DNA of 61,195 nucleotides from Microbotryomycetes sp. JL201 (Eukaryota; Basidiomycota; Microbotryomycetes): positions 1 to 61,195 of the forward strand of contig JAQYUZ010000064.1 in assembly GCA_033819885.1 (NCBI GenBank), given 5' to 3'. How positions within the stretch are numbered: the stretch's first letter is position 1; every line of letters starts with the position of its first letter. The notes under the pieces were generated by a model, which worked only from the letters and a program-made list of their open reading frames with translations, was not told the origin of the DNA and did not search any database. Made by a program: the position numbers and the translations under genes. Shown here piece after piece: positions 60,905 through 61,195 of this stretch.

Positions 60905-61195
60905 GCGCGAGGTTTTCAGTCCGATTGGGTCTATACAGGAGCTTGCCAAGCATGACTACCGCGAACTCCATCAAGGGACAGCTGTCACCGGCGACTCTGC
61001 CCGTCTTGATCATGAGCAAGAGGTCAAGTGGATGCGTGCCGTTGTGATTGCGTCGCCACTAGAAAACAAGCCTCGTGACCCAGCGCGCTTGCCAGAAATC
61101 CCTCTGGAGCGTGCTTTTCAAAATGTCATCCACCAGGTCAGCAGGAATTTTCATATCTCGTGAACAGGACGATGACATTTTGAAAAGCACGCTCC
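60903..61195 (+). CDS. Family member 14, 5' part, cut by the window end
   Basis: The ATG at 60903 (MREVFSPIGSIQELAKHDY) opens a frame with the landmark EQEVKWMRAVVIASPLE, much like VVWINRVVGNFEQ and AAWIENVVDRLRE in members 10 and 9, and ends FQNVIHQ at a GTCAGC donor at 61136, the usual place of the first intron. The remaining exons lie beyond the window. It is the only plus-strand member of the right-hand group. The sequence after the donor runs into an inverted repeat that may be an artefact, so nothing beyond 61,135 should be trusted. Confidence 0.45.
61106..61195. repeat. Perfect 25-bp inverted repeat ending at the last base
   Basis: Bases 61106-61130 (GGAGCGTGCTTTTCAAAATG onward) are the exact reverse complement of 61171-61195, with a 40-base spacer. 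The right arm stops at the last base of the window, and the left arm lies inside the first exon of family member 14. A fold-back of this kind at a contig end is typical of a chimeric read or an assembly turn-around. A genuine palindrome cannot be excluded. Confidence 0.85.

Noticed and set aside
55944-61195. Spore-killer or toxin-antidote role for the family
   Set aside because: Tandem, fast-evolving copies bring such systems to mind, but there are no membrane spans, dual start sites or other specific signs; naming a function would be a guess.

Overview
The window reads as about 61 kb of nuclear DNA from a fungus, most likely a yeast-like basidiomycete. Genes are densely packed on both strands and cut by many short introns, mostly about 45-70 nt, with GTGAGT-like donors, CTGAC/CTAAC-like branch sites and CAG/TAG acceptors. 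The conserved genes are fungal in type: a Zn2Cys6 transcription factor, a GRGGAGN-repeat (DUF3602/PAR32-like) protein, an ABCD half transporter and fungal-style HMG-CoA reductase. No bacterial operons, tRNA or rRNA genes, CRISPR arrays or recognisable transposons were seen. The genus cannot be fixed from sequence alone. Both window ends look like contig ends: 75 C residues at the left and a perfect 25-bp fold-back at the right.

Two populations of genes are interleaved. The first is ordinary conserved genes: ILV3 (branched-chain amino acid synthesis), a Cdc25-like rhodanese, ARP6 (SWR1 complex), a DUF3602 protein, HMG-CoA reductase, an HSL-type esterase, histone H3, an ATF/CREB-type bZIP, a Zn2Cys6 regulator, a histidine-phosphatase-like protein, MTR4 (nuclear exosome helicase), RPP1 (RNase P/MRP), URB1/NPA1 (60S biogenesis) and a peroxisomal ABCD transporter. 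MTR4, RPP1 and URB1 lie side by side and all act in nuclear/nucleolar RNA processing; MTR4 and RPP1 are divergent with 82 bp between their start codons. The rest show no obvious joint pathway.

The second population is the main discovery: at least 15 loci, in four groups (0.3-1.4 kb, 8.0-16.5 kb, 37.1-39.6 kb and 55.9-61.2 kb), that appear to encode one highly diverged family I do not recognise. Each protein is built from one, two or three modules of roughly 100-150 residues. A module opens with a short hydrophobic stretch around a Trp (for example HELLWLRQA, AAWLVRIM, NHVAWLAKTL) and closes with a L-x-x-(I/T)W-x-x-Y-like stretch (for example LLETWPAY, LTETYDVY, LFGIWSWY). Most proteins end in a tail close to S-L-x-V-F-x-P-x-A-R-x(5)-(A/V)-x-W just before the stop. 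An intron falls inside every module at about the same place. No signal peptide or membrane span is evident, so they look like intracellular, mostly helical proteins. Members barely resemble one another outside these landmarks, which suggests an old or fast-evolving, lineage-specific, tandemly duplicating family.

Layout: family member A, ILV3, rhodanese, ARP6; an array of six family genes; DUF3602, HMGR, esterase, H3, bZIP; an unknown region that may be a very diverged family member; the Zn2Cys6 factor and phosphatase; two family genes; MTR4, RPP1, URB1, ABCD transporter; and a second array of about six family genes running off the right end. All exon joins were made by eye and internal exon borders are approximate.
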